From Azoarcus sp. CIB (GTDB lineage Bacteria > Pseudomonadota > Gammaproteobacteria > Burkholderiales > Rhodocyclaceae), in contig NZ_CP011072.1 in the NCBI RefSeq assembly GCF_001190925.1, positions 1,488,001-1,552,000 of the forward strand: a stretch of DNA of 64,000 bases, written 5' to 3'. Shown in pieces: positions 21,560 to 28,775 of the stretch. Each line of letters starts with the position of its first letter. Position 1 is the first letter of the stretch. The notes beneath the pieces were generated by a model. That model searched no databases and was not told where the DNA came from. It saw only the letters and a program-made list of their open reading frames with translations. Both the position numbers and the translations under genes were made by a program.

Positions 21560-21650
21560 GGAGAGATGGATGAGTGGTTTAAGTCGCACGCCTGGAAAGC
21601 GTGTTTGGGATAACATCCCAACGCGGGTTCGAATCCCGCTCTCTCCGCCA
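21560..21650 (+). tRNA. tRNA-Ser (anticodon GGA), CCA encoded
   Basis: 91 bases that fold as a serine tRNA with a long variable arm. The acceptor stem is GGAGAGA/TCTCTCC, the anticodon arm CACGC-CTGGAAA-GCGTG with anticodon GGA, the variable arm TTGGGAT-AACATCCCAA and the T arm GCGGGTTCGAATCCCGC. The 3' CCA is encoded. An integrase gene starts 91 bases downstream, so the 3' end is the likely attachment site of the island. Confidence 0.98.
21620..21650 (+). other. Probable integration site (att) at the 3' end of tRNA-Ser
   Basis: Tyrosine integrases of genomic islands commonly target the T-arm and acceptor 3' end of tRNA genes, and this tRNA is followed at once by such an integrase. The intact tRNA shows the island restored the 3' end on insertion. 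I did not find the expected second copy of GAATCCCGCTCTCTCCGCCA in the window. Confidence 0.55.
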
Positions 21651-21741
21651 GAACTTCTAAGTGGCTGAATTGTAAAGGTCTTTTTTCAGCCATTCTGACG
21701 CAAGCGCTCCACTTAAGTGCTCCACTTATAAGGAGCCGCAC

Positions 21742-23262
21742 ATGCGTCTTGCCGCCCGAAATCTTCGACTCCGTCACGGGATCTGGCACCTCAGGGTCTG
21801 CGTCCCGAAGCACCTGCGGCCTCATTTCCAAAAGAACGAGATCTCGCGCTCGTTGCATACTTCGGATCGTCGGCAGGCCAGCGTTCTGCGCCATGGCTAC
21901 CTGTCTCAGGTGATGGAGCTATTCAGTCGTGTTGAAAAACTCCTCGCGACCCGGCACCATCCGCTGGACTTGAGTTGCTTGGGTTTGGAGATGCCGGATT
22001 TTCGTTTTCCGCAGTGGCGTATACAGATTACGCAGGATGACAAGACCGTCGAACTCTCGACGGAGCCTGGAAACTTGGAGGACCATCGTCTAGGTCTGGA
22101 CGCCCTGTCGGTCCTGCTCTCCAAGGGTGACGTGACTGTTGCGCACGGCGTCGGACGGGCGCCTTCCGTGCACGGGAATCGCAAGCGGCTGTCGGAACTG
22201 GTCGAGACCGTCTTCAATGAGGAAAAAAACCGGTGGTCGAAAGCGACAATGATCGACTACCGCGGCGCCTTGAACGATTTCGTCAAGCGACTTGGCGACA
22301 AGTACGCCGATGAAGTCTCCAGTCAGTCCATCGCGAGCTACACGCAGGCCTTGCGCGACTGCGGGACTGCGCAGCGGACAATTGACAAACGCCTGAATCC
22401 GATCGCCGCGCTCTTCAAACTCGCGCAGCGAGACGGTTACTATCCGCCAGGAATTCCGCTTCCTACGACCGGCCACTTCAAGTTCAGGAAGGTCACCAAT
22501 GCGAAGACCAAGGGGCGCGGAGGCTTCGAGTTCTTTGATGCCGCGGATTTGAAGAAGATTTTCGATCCAGCGAACTTGTCTGCAGCGCGGACGCCGCATG
22601 AGTTCTTCCTGCCGTTGCTCGGCTTACTCACCGGCGCACGCATCAATGAGCTCTGTCAGTTGGCCTTGACGGACGTGCGTGTGGACGACGACATCGGTGT
22701 TGCCTATCTCGACATCAATGGCGACCGCGAGGATGCCAGTGTGAAAACCGATTCTTCGCCCCGATGGGTCCCTTTGCACCCAAAACTTGTTGCTACCGGG
22801 TTCCTTGAGTATGTCGCTGCCGTTCGCAAGTCGCCCGGCGCAACACTCGTATTTCCCTATCTTCGATATTCCGAAAAAAATGGCTATGCGGGGGCTCCCA
22901 GCAAAGCATTTGGCCGCTACCTCGACAAGATCGGTGTTGTTGGTGCGGGGAAAGTATTTCACTCGCTTCGCAAGACGTGTAACCAGCGACTTCTCGAGGG
23001 GGGCGTTTCCGTGGAGATCCGCTCTGACTACTTGGGACATGAGAACGAAAATGTGAATAGCGTTGTTTACACGCGCGGCTTGCAGCTCAAGAAGCTGGGC
23101 GAGGTTGTGCACCCGCACCTTGATTTTCCCGAGATTGACGCCGCGAAATTGCGACCAGCGTGCGATCGTCTGATTCAGACGATTGATCAGCTCATGTCCA
23201 AAGCCAAACGCGATGCTGCGCACGAAGCAGCGATGAAAACTCGAGTGAAGACGAGGGGCTAG
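21742..23262 (+). CDS. Tyrosine recombinase/integrase of the island
   Basis: 506 residues. The N-terminus (LRHGIWHLRVCVPKHLRPHF) resembles DUF6538-type integrase N-domains. A SAM-like core-binding domain spans about 145-235 and the catalytic domain about 265-470. Catalytic residues are in place: R300 (LTGARINEL), K335, H407 and R410 (HSLRKT), H433 (LGHENE) and Y443 (VVYTRG). AAGGAGCC precedes the ATG. It reads away from tRNA-Ser and would integrate or excise the island. Base composition is less GC-rich than the core genes before it. Confidence 0.95.
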   Translation: MRLAARNLRLRHGIWHLRVCVPKHLRPHFQKNEISRSLHTSDRRQASVLRHGYLSQVMELFSRVEKLLATRHHPLDLSCLGLEMPDFRFPQWRIQITQDDKTVELSTEPGNLEDHRLGLDALSVLLSKGDVTVAHGVGRAPSVHGNRKRLSELVETVFNEEKNRWSKATMIDYRGALNDFVKRLGDKYADEVSSQSIASYTQALRDCGTAQRTIDKRLNPIAALFKLAQRDGYYPPGIPLPTTGHFKFRKVTNAKTKGRGGFEFFDAADLKKIFDPANLSAARTPHEFFLPLLGLLTGARINELCQLALTDVRVDDDIGVAYLDINGDREDASVKTDSSPRWVPLHPKLVATGFLEYVAAVRKSPGATLVFPYLRYSEKNGYAGAPSKAFGRYLDKIGVVGAGKVFHSLRKTCNQRLLEGGVSVEIRSDYLGHENENVNSVVYTRGLQLKKLGEVVHPHLDFPEIDAAKLRPACDRLIQTIDQLMSKAKRDAAHEAAMKTRVKTRG

Positions 23263-23290
23263 CGGGCGCCCTTGTCGCGAGGCCCAAGCG

Positions 23291-23319
23291 CGGTTCATCC
23301 CCACGCACGTGGGGAATGC
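23291..23319. repeat. Orphan type I-E-like CRISPR repeat (single copy)
   Basis: A 29-bp unit with the core TCCCCACGCACGTGGGGA and a CGGTT end matches the length, hairpin and ends of type I-E repeats (compare ATAAACCG / CGGTTTAT in E. coli). I saw no second copy at about 61 bases on either side, and no leader or cas gene in the window. It is a relic or a solitary repeat, not an array. Confidence 0.7.
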
Positions 23320-23446
23320 TAGTGCATGCGGAAGCGCTCACTCCTCGCTTAGAAGTTTGCGTTTGCACGAAAAACGGTGAACTAGGTGGCACACGCTCTT
23401 ACAGAGAGAGCCAACAAAGCGGCATGAAGCGGCGCACCCAGAAACA

Positions 23447-23498
23447 TAGTGTATTTTCAGCTACAAGGTCGATCGACCTTGTAGCTGAAAATACACTA
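23447..23498. repeat. 52-bp perfect palindrome
   Basis: Two 26-bp arms meet without a spacer, centred at CGATCG between 23472 and 23473; the outer ends read TAGTGTATTTTCAG and its complement. There is no T-run beyond either arm, so it is not a standard terminator. It could extrude as a cruciform or bind a dimeric protein. Confidence 0.9.
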
Positions 23499-23622
23499 AT
23501 GAAGTAGTTTGATCGCTGTGGATAACTTTATACGGCGACGGTGAGTTGCGGCGGCTGACATGGACCATTGTGGTGGCCGATGAGCCGCCTAGCACTTCCA
23601 CATTGCAAATTTGATAACTCTG

Positions 23623-24534
23623 CTATGCGGGTACGGCGCTGCGTTCCTCAAGCTCTGGGGCAACTTCGTAACTGACTGTGGATGTACTCTTGATGATTTC
23701 TTTACCGCACGGCAGGATGATATAGATTCGCGTTCCCGAAAAATATAGTGTCGCCAGATCGGCGGAATGCGTGACCACGTGGCTTGTACCTCGGTGCTTT
23801 ACCCATTCCTTCCACTGCACTTTGATGGCTTTAACTGATGGCAACTGGACGAGTCGTTTTTGATGGTCCTCGGCCAATCGGTTGATGCGCGCTTTTTGCT
23901 CCGACATCATTAGACGTACGCGCTCGTCGGCGAGAGCTCTTTCCGCAGTTCGCGTCTCTTCGCGTTGACGACGGATTGCGGCGGCATGCTCCTCCTCAGT
24001 TCTAAGCTGTTCCAACTTCGGCGCGAAGATTTCGGTCCACATGCGTTCGTGTTCGAGCCAGATGCCCTTTCCGGGAATGGCAGGCCAACAGGAGGTTTCG
24101 GGAAACAATTCGCGGACCCTATTGCGGGCAAGCCACCGTGGTATGTACAGTTTCTTGTCAATCTCGAGGACCTGAGCCTTGGGGACCGTGATTTCGTATT
24201 CAGGACCCTCTCGTGGCACAAATCGTCGCGAATCGAACAGGGCCTTCACAATGACCTTTCGGGCGCTTGCAGCGGAGGTACGTCTCCCTCGCTGGACCTC
24301 AATCAAGGCGCTGCTACCCATTTCTACGGCCTTGCGTAAGTCTTCGAAGGTCTTGCGATGATCAATACCAAATGCACCAAGCCGAGATGCAAGCGGGCGG
24401 TATGCAGTCGTGTCGATCGAAATCACGGCGCCCCAAGGCAATTCAATCGATGTCTCAAAGGTGTTCTGGCGCTTGATCTTCATGTCAACATGTGGCAACT
24501 GGTGCGATTCAGAACGGCCGAAAACGATTCGCAT
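23623..24534 (-). CDS. Hypothetical coiled-coil protein in the island
   Basis: 303 residues from ATG 24534, which has AGGAGAAGAGAA immediately upstream; the frame is open 36 bases earlier without such a site. The N-terminal half is beta-rich and begins MRIVFGRSESHQLPHVDMKI. A charged helix, probably coiled coil, spans about 185-250 (KLEQLRTEEEHAAAIRRQRE onward). The C-terminus is another beta segment (ATLYFSGTRIYIIL). I do not recognise the family. It is the first minus-strand gene of the island and may be cargo of unknown function. Confidence 0.65.
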   Translation of the reverse strand: MRIVFGRSESHQLPHVDMKIKRQNTFETSIELPWGAVISIDTTAYRPLASRLGAFGIDHRKTFEDLRKAVEMGSSALIEVQRGRRTSAASARKVIVKALFDSRRFVPREGPEYEITVPKAQVLEIDKKLYIPRWLARNRVRELFPETSCWPAIPGKGIWLEHERMWTEIFAPKLEQLRTEEEHAAAIRRQREETRTAERALADERVRLMMSEQKARINRLAEDHQKRLVQLPSVKAIKVQWKEWVKHRGTSHVVTHSADLATLYFSGTRIYIILPCGKEIIKSTSTVSYEVAPELEERSAVPA

Positions 24535-25076
24535 TTCTCTTCTCCTTAACGAATAGATACCCCATGGCAATCGGGTTTCTATATCTGAGACGACTGTAAT
24601 TAAATATAGTTCATGTCAGATGAGAGAAAATTTGGGGATCAACAGTACTACATGGCGGATGAAGCCTGCGTCCATGATTGAGACGCGCGTGCCAGAGAAT
24701 ATCCACTGAGCGGGCAAACAGATGCCGGGCGGCTTGCTGCTGACCCGTCGCCCATGGCACTCCGAAGCAATTGTGGTGTACCTGACCAGCAACGGCGCTG
24801 AGCTGTCATGGAAATCGAGTTGATGTCAGTCAAATGATGTCATGTGGCTGCGAATAAGAGGATCGGTTTTCGTTATGACGATATGCATACATCCGTAGAC
24901 GGAGGCGTGTGAATAGCGTTGAGCTTCGTGCCGAACCCGATGCGTGCGGCAGCACTTACGTCCGAGTCGCGCGAAAACGCCAGCAAGGTTCCCGAGACTG
25001 TGTTGTCGGCCGCGTGCAGGTGAGCCTTGCGAGCCGTCGAGTACTGTACGAAAATATAGTCTTAGGAGCCTCAGCC
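24535..25076. other. Intergenic, AT-richer stretch
   Basis: About 540 bases with no convincing gene. AATTAAATATAGTTC near 24600 could hold a promoter for the minus-strand gene starting at 24534. AAAATATAGTC just before 25066 could serve the plus-strand gene at 25077. The rest shows nothing I can name and may be decayed DNA. Confidence 0.5.
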
Positions 25077-25496
25077 ATGAAGACATCTCTCCCGCACGTC
25101 CCATACGCGGTGTGCCCGCACTGCCACACGTCGGTTCCCCTCGCACGCTTTGAAGACGCGGTCTGCGGTGCCGTGATCTACCGCGTGTGCCCCGAATGCG
25201 ACCATACGGTCGTCGCGCGCTCACCTCGTCCGCGGTCGCACAGGTCGAGCCGGAGCAACGCACATGTTCGACGTCCGCGTGATGCGCCGCGAAGGGGTCC
25301 GTATTCCGAAAGAGGAACTCGTGAGGCAGAGCGAGTTTATCGGGGACTTCGCGCTGGACCAGGCGAACGGTGCAAAGCGGCTGCGACTGAAGAGCCCTTG
25401 GACCGGCGACTATGCGCCAGTCGAGTTGTACGACCCCGTCCTCGTGAGTGCCCGCGGCGGCACGCAGTTATGGCGCGGTTACGAGCGTGCCGGTGA
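25077..25496 (+). CDS. Small zinc-ribbon-like protein, possibly frameshifted
   Basis: A start at ATG 25077 with AGGAG 7 bases upstream gives MKTSLPHVPYAVCPHCHTSV and later RVCPECDHTVVARS: two CPxC pairs, as in a rubredoxin-like zinc ribbon. Past about residue 62 the frame turns Arg-rich and overlaps the next gene by more than 230 bases, which looks like out-of-frame reading. A one-base shift near 25220-25260 would give a normal end (TSSAVAQVEPEQ...) near 25280. The true end is therefore uncertain. Confidence 0.45.
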   Translation: MKTSLPHVPYAVCPHCHTSVPLARFEDAVCGAVIYRVCPECDHTVVARSPRPRSHRSSRSNAHVRRPRDAPRRGPYSERGTREAERVYRGLRAGPGERCKAAATEEPLDRRLCASRVVRPRPRECPRRHAVMARLRACR

Positions 25497-25539
25497 CCGT
25501 GGGGTGGTCCAGGAATGGCTTGTGCGCGCGCGGCGTTGA
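25264..25539 (+). CDS. Hypothetical protein, 91 residues
   Basis: Starts MFDVRVMRREGVRIPKEELV with GGAG about 9 bases upstream. Composition is balanced and protein-like (SPWTGDYAPVELYDPVLVS), better than the overlapping frame. No motif is recognised. It follows the zinc-ribbon gene and probably shares its transcript; together they may be remnants of mobile or plasmid-derived cargo. Confidence 0.55.
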   Translation: MFDVRVMRREGVRIPKEELVRQSEFIGDFALDQANGAKRLRLKSPWTGDYAPVELYDPVLVSARGGTQLWRGYERAGDRGVVQEWLVRARR

Positions 25540-25731
25540 TGGGAATTCCTGACGGGAAATCGTTGTCCGTGCACGCTCAATATTGACTCCCCCTGCGTGC
25601 ACTGAATTCTGATCCTGGATGTTTAGCCCTTGAGCATCGATCGGCTGTGGGTATGCATAGCCCGCAGCTGCTTCCTCCCGCGGGACGCTCAGAACGGTGC
25701 TACAGGTGAAGCCGGAGGAGGGGGCACAGTA

Positions 25732-27891
25732 TCAAATGTCCAGCTTCCTCCAGATCACCTCATCTGTGATGGCTTTCGCAAAGGCGGCAGCGGTGAAACC
25801 GTTCGGATAGAGGGTGCCATCCACATCCTCGCCGTCGAGCCAGTTTGCCTCGTCGCGCAGCGCTATCAAAAACTCGGTCATGCCGACCTTTGGATGTCCA
25901 GAGAAGCGCTCTCGATCGAAATCCGGTGATGTGTCGATGATCCAGGCGTGCACTTGCGGCTGGGCTGGTAGTGAATCGAGCTCGAGGTCGCGTTTCAGTG
26001 ACTCGGGAAGATCCGCCTGAAGGCTGCCGAGCTTTCGCTGCAGTTGTCGTCCTGCCATACGCAGCGTACTCGTTCGATGATGCCAGGCGGCCTCGAGCGT
26101 CTGGCGGACATATCCTGACTTGATCTCGAACACGAACAGGTGTCCATCGCGGCTGGCGATCAGATCTATCTCGCCGGGGGGTTCGCCATCGCCATCGGAA
26201 GGCTCAAAGCCGACGACGGTTCGGAAGCCCTGTTCCTCCATTTGCTCGGCCAAGCGCTTTTCGATGCGAAAGGTTTCGTCCCTCGCATCGGGTCGGAGCG
26301 GACGAACTCGCCGGAGATTGTTCACCACCGCTGTCGGCACGTCCTGTGTCGTCAGTACCCAAGGTAGGGTGAAGACGTAGTCGCCGAGCTTCAGATACGG
26401 CAACTCGGCGAAGCTGCCCTTCAATTGACGTTGATCGCGATGGATCAAATCCGGGCTCGTGGCGAGATCGTTGCCCCAGAAGGCTAGCAACGCGGAAGCT
26501 GCCTCATCGCTACCCGAGGGCTGTTCTTCTGTCGCCGTGAATTGGCGCAGCATGCTCAGCTTTTCGTCGTGGCGAGCAAATAGAAGGGGGTACCGTTGTT
26601 GCAGGCCGTCGAGCATTCCATGCTCGATGATCTCGCGCAACGCAGGAGCCCAATTCCCATGCGTTTGGAAGGCCTGTGCGAACGGCATTAACAAGGTCGT
26701 CCGATAGTGCTCGCGTGCCATCTCAATCGCCAGGCAGGCTTGATCGATGCGGACCCGCGTGCCTTTGCCCAGATCGACCTCATCCTCAATCCCGAAGAGG
26801 CTGTGTAGCACCGCAAGATCCGAAAACGCACGAACGGTGGCTTCGTCGCCTTCGCGGGCAGGGATCTTGTCGTCGTTCGCGCCCTCTTGCGAAGCCAAGG
26901 CGGCATAGGCAATTGCTTGCCAGTAATTCGACAGCACTTGGCCTCGTACCTGCCCGGTTACCCACGCTTTGAAGCTGTTCCCGGGTGAGATTGCATGGTC
27001 GAGCCGTTCCGGCGTATGCCCATCGTGGTACCCGTGGTCGAAACAAAATTGACTGATCTCCCGTTGCCGGAAAGCATCGAGCCGCAGTTGTGCGTCGATG
27101 TATTGCTCGAAGCGAGCAAGGGTTCGTGCGCAGGCGCCGCCGTCCGCGTAGTGTGGAAGAAGCAGCGGATACAGACGTTGTTGAAAGGTCACCCGGAGCT
27201 TCTCCTCCGTGACGATGAGCTCGTCCTCTGTGCAGTGGGTGAGCCTGCGCGCGAGAAGCCGGCTAACCGCTTCGTTGAACGCGGGATAGCGGAACTCGGG
27301 GAGTGGAATAACAGCATTGGGTCGCGACAGACCGAGCAGGGGCGGCAGCTCGGTCTTGAATGCGGAAACGCTCGCGGTAACCAGCAGGTCGAGCAGTGGC
27401 AGATCGGCCAGCTTGTCGTAAGCCTGGTCAGCGTCGCGGCGCAAGTGCTCGTAACGTTGCCATAGCCCTCGACATTCCTTTACGAAGCCGCGATAGCCCT
27501 TCTGCTCGGAGGTCAGCAGGCTCTGCAGGGCCTTCCAGCGTGAAGACTCCGGGTCGAGAAAAGCCCGCGAGTAGCGGATTGCTCGCTTGCAGGCTGCGGG
27601 TGCCACGGTCAATGCTCGTTGCAGTTCTGCGAAGCTGTAATCGCCGGCGCGGGTGAAATATCTCGCCAGCGAGAGTGAAAACCCTTCAGTGTGGAATACC
27701 GAGTCGGGACAGCTTGACCAGAAGGCGCTCGTCCACAGTGCGGCATCCTTTCCAGCAGGGGTTGTGCCCGTGGAGGACTTCCCGTCCAGATAGCGGTGGA
27801 TGACTGCGACCGCGGCTTCCTCGTGAGAGGCGCCTTGCCCTGTGAGCTTTAAGAACCACTTGTCGTAGTGGGAAAGCGCGTCGAACATCAT
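25732..27891 (-). CDS. PD-(D/E)XK nuclease-domain protein coupled to Wadjet
   Basis: 719 residues; the ATGATG start overlaps the jetD stop (ATGA). The first 500 residues are helix-rich and unrecognised. A C-terminal endonuclease-like domain follows: a helix with E544 (FRIEKRLAEQM), then GEIDLIA (D576), then LFVFEIKSG (E589, K591). This is the D...ExK order of PD-(D/E)XK nucleases. It is the fifth and last gene of the jetABCD operon, although Wadjet is described with four components. Most likely an accessory effector or DNA-processing partner; function is inferred. Confidence 0.82.
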   Translation of the reverse strand: MMFDALSHYDKWFLKLTGQGASHEEAAVAVIHRYLDGKSSTGTTPAGKDAALWTSAFWSSCPDSVFHTEGFSLSLARYFTRAGDYSFAELQRALTVAPAACKRAIRYSRAFLDPESSRWKALQSLLTSEQKGYRGFVKECRGLWQRYEHLRRDADQAYDKLADLPLLDLLVTASVSAFKTELPPLLGLSRPNAVIPLPEFRYPAFNEAVSRLLARRLTHCTEDELIVTEEKLRVTFQQRLYPLLLPHYADGGACARTLARFEQYIDAQLRLDAFRQREISQFCFDHGYHDGHTPERLDHAISPGNSFKAWVTGQVRGQVLSNYWQAIAYAALASQEGANDDKIPAREGDEATVRAFSDLAVLHSLFGIEDEVDLGKGTRVRIDQACLAIEMAREHYRTTLLMPFAQAFQTHGNWAPALREIIEHGMLDGLQQRYPLLFARHDEKLSMLRQFTATEEQPSGSDEAASALLAFWGNDLATSPDLIHRDQRQLKGSFAELPYLKLGDYVFTLPWVLTTQDVPTAVVNNLRRVRPLRPDARDETFRIEKRLAEQMEEQGFRTVVGFEPSDGDGEPPGEIDLIASRDGHLFVFEIKSGYVRQTLEAAWHHRTSTLRMAGRQLQRKLGSLQADLPESLKRDLELDSLPAQPQVHAWIIDTSPDFDRERFSGHPKVGMTEFLIALRDEANWLDGEDVDGTLYPNGFTAAAFAKAITDEVIWRKLDI

Positions 27892-28775
27892 TCAGCCTCA
27901 CTTCCGCGCAGCCATACCGCTTCGTGCTCCAGTGCTAACCCTTCGCGACTCATGGCAGCACAGAGCTCCAGAAGGTCGGCGGGGGGGCGGAGTGCGGCGA
28001 GCCGCGTCGTAGCTGCGACGAACTCTTGATGGGTGTTATGCCAGATCCGGTTGCTGCCGTACTTGCGCAGGAGATCGTGCCAGTTCGGCATCAGCCAGAA
28101 CGAACAGGATGTCGTCAGTTGCTCTCTCAGTCGAACGAAGTTCTGCAGACCGATACCGTCGTAATCCGCAAAGAGGATGACTTCCGGCACGCGCGAGCGC
28201 TGCGCAAGCCATGTCACGAGGCGGCTCGGGATCTGTCCCGCGTAGTAGCCGATGCTTGCCCGCGTGTGTTGAGGCAACCAACTCGTGTCATCGAAGATGG
28301 CCTGGTTTTCGACCAGCCATAGCGGGCAGTCCGATTGCCAGGCGTCACTTTCCTGGATCGCCAGTACGCCGGCACCTGCGGATTTCGTTGCGGCAGAAAG
28401 GTCAAGTACGCGATCGTCGCTGTGCGTCCAACAGACGCCGTTGCCGACCGCCTTCAGCAAAAAATAATGGAATGAGTGGGTTGCCAGGCCTGCCTTGCTG
28501 TCACGATGGGTCGCGATGTTGGCTGCGCGTTGCGGGATATCTCGCGGCACCGTGGCAGGGGTTTCAGGCCGCAGGGTGCGCAAGTGGGCTTCAAGTCCGG
28601 CACGGTTGCCGATGCGGTACGCCACGCCGCGCCCTTGGGGGCGGGCGATGAGGAATCCAGTCCCGCGTGCGAGGACGTCGAGGGCCGCTCGTTGGGCGGG
28701 CGTGAACAGACTCGCCGGCGCTTCATCCCCTTGGGTCAGCAGTTTTTCCAAGGCGTCGGCGAGGGCTCGGCTCAT
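27888..28775 (-). CDS. jetD: Wadjet JetD-like nuclease (Toprim/topoisomerase VI-A-like)
   Basis: 295 residues. The N-terminal half looks like a winged-helix DNA-binding region (PAQRAALDVLARGTGFLIARPQGRGVAYRIGN). The C-terminal half carries a Toprim-type core EVILFADYDGIGLQNF. An upstream glutamate-containing strand (WLVENQAIFDDTSWL) fits the family's first acidic residue. JetD cleaves circular DNA that the JetABC condensin-like motor has looped. Its start overlaps the jetC stop by 4 bases. Assignment rests on both sequence and gene order. Confidence 0.87.
   Translation of the reverse strand: MSRALADALEKLLTQGDEAPASLFTPAQRAALDVLARGTGFLIARPQGRGVAYRIGNRAGLEAHLRTLRPETPATVPRDIPQRAANIATHRDSKAGLATHSFHYFLLKAVGNGVCWTHSDDRVLDLSAATKSAGAGVLAIQESDAWQSDCPLWLVENQAIFDDTSWLPQHTRASIGYYAGQIPSRLVTWLAQRSRVPEVILFADYDGIGLQNFVRLREQLTTSCSFWLMPNWHDLLRKYGSNRIWHNTHQEFVAATTRLAALRPPADLLELCAAMSREGLALEHEAVWLRGSEAE

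Larger units (their letters stand above)
23263..23622. other. Non-coding stretch after the integrase
   Basis: No credible gene is seen in these 360 bases. They hold one isolated CRISPR-type repeat and one long perfect palindrome, listed separately. The short frames here arise from those repeats; one encodes IPHVRGDEP, the peptide typical of translated type I-E CRISPR repeats. Confidence 0.7.

Noticed and set aside
23192-23392. A minus-strand frame encoding IPHVRGDEP
   Set aside because: The peptide comes from reading through the CRISPR-type repeat, a known source of false proteins.
23263-23622. A CRISPR array next to the integrase
   Set aside because: Only one repeat is present; no second copy is found at the expected spacing and there are no cas genes in the window.
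25560-25620. CAATATTGACTCCCC and nearby short repeats resembling the end of an IS21-type element
   Set aside because: No transposase or second end is present and the likeness is too short to call.
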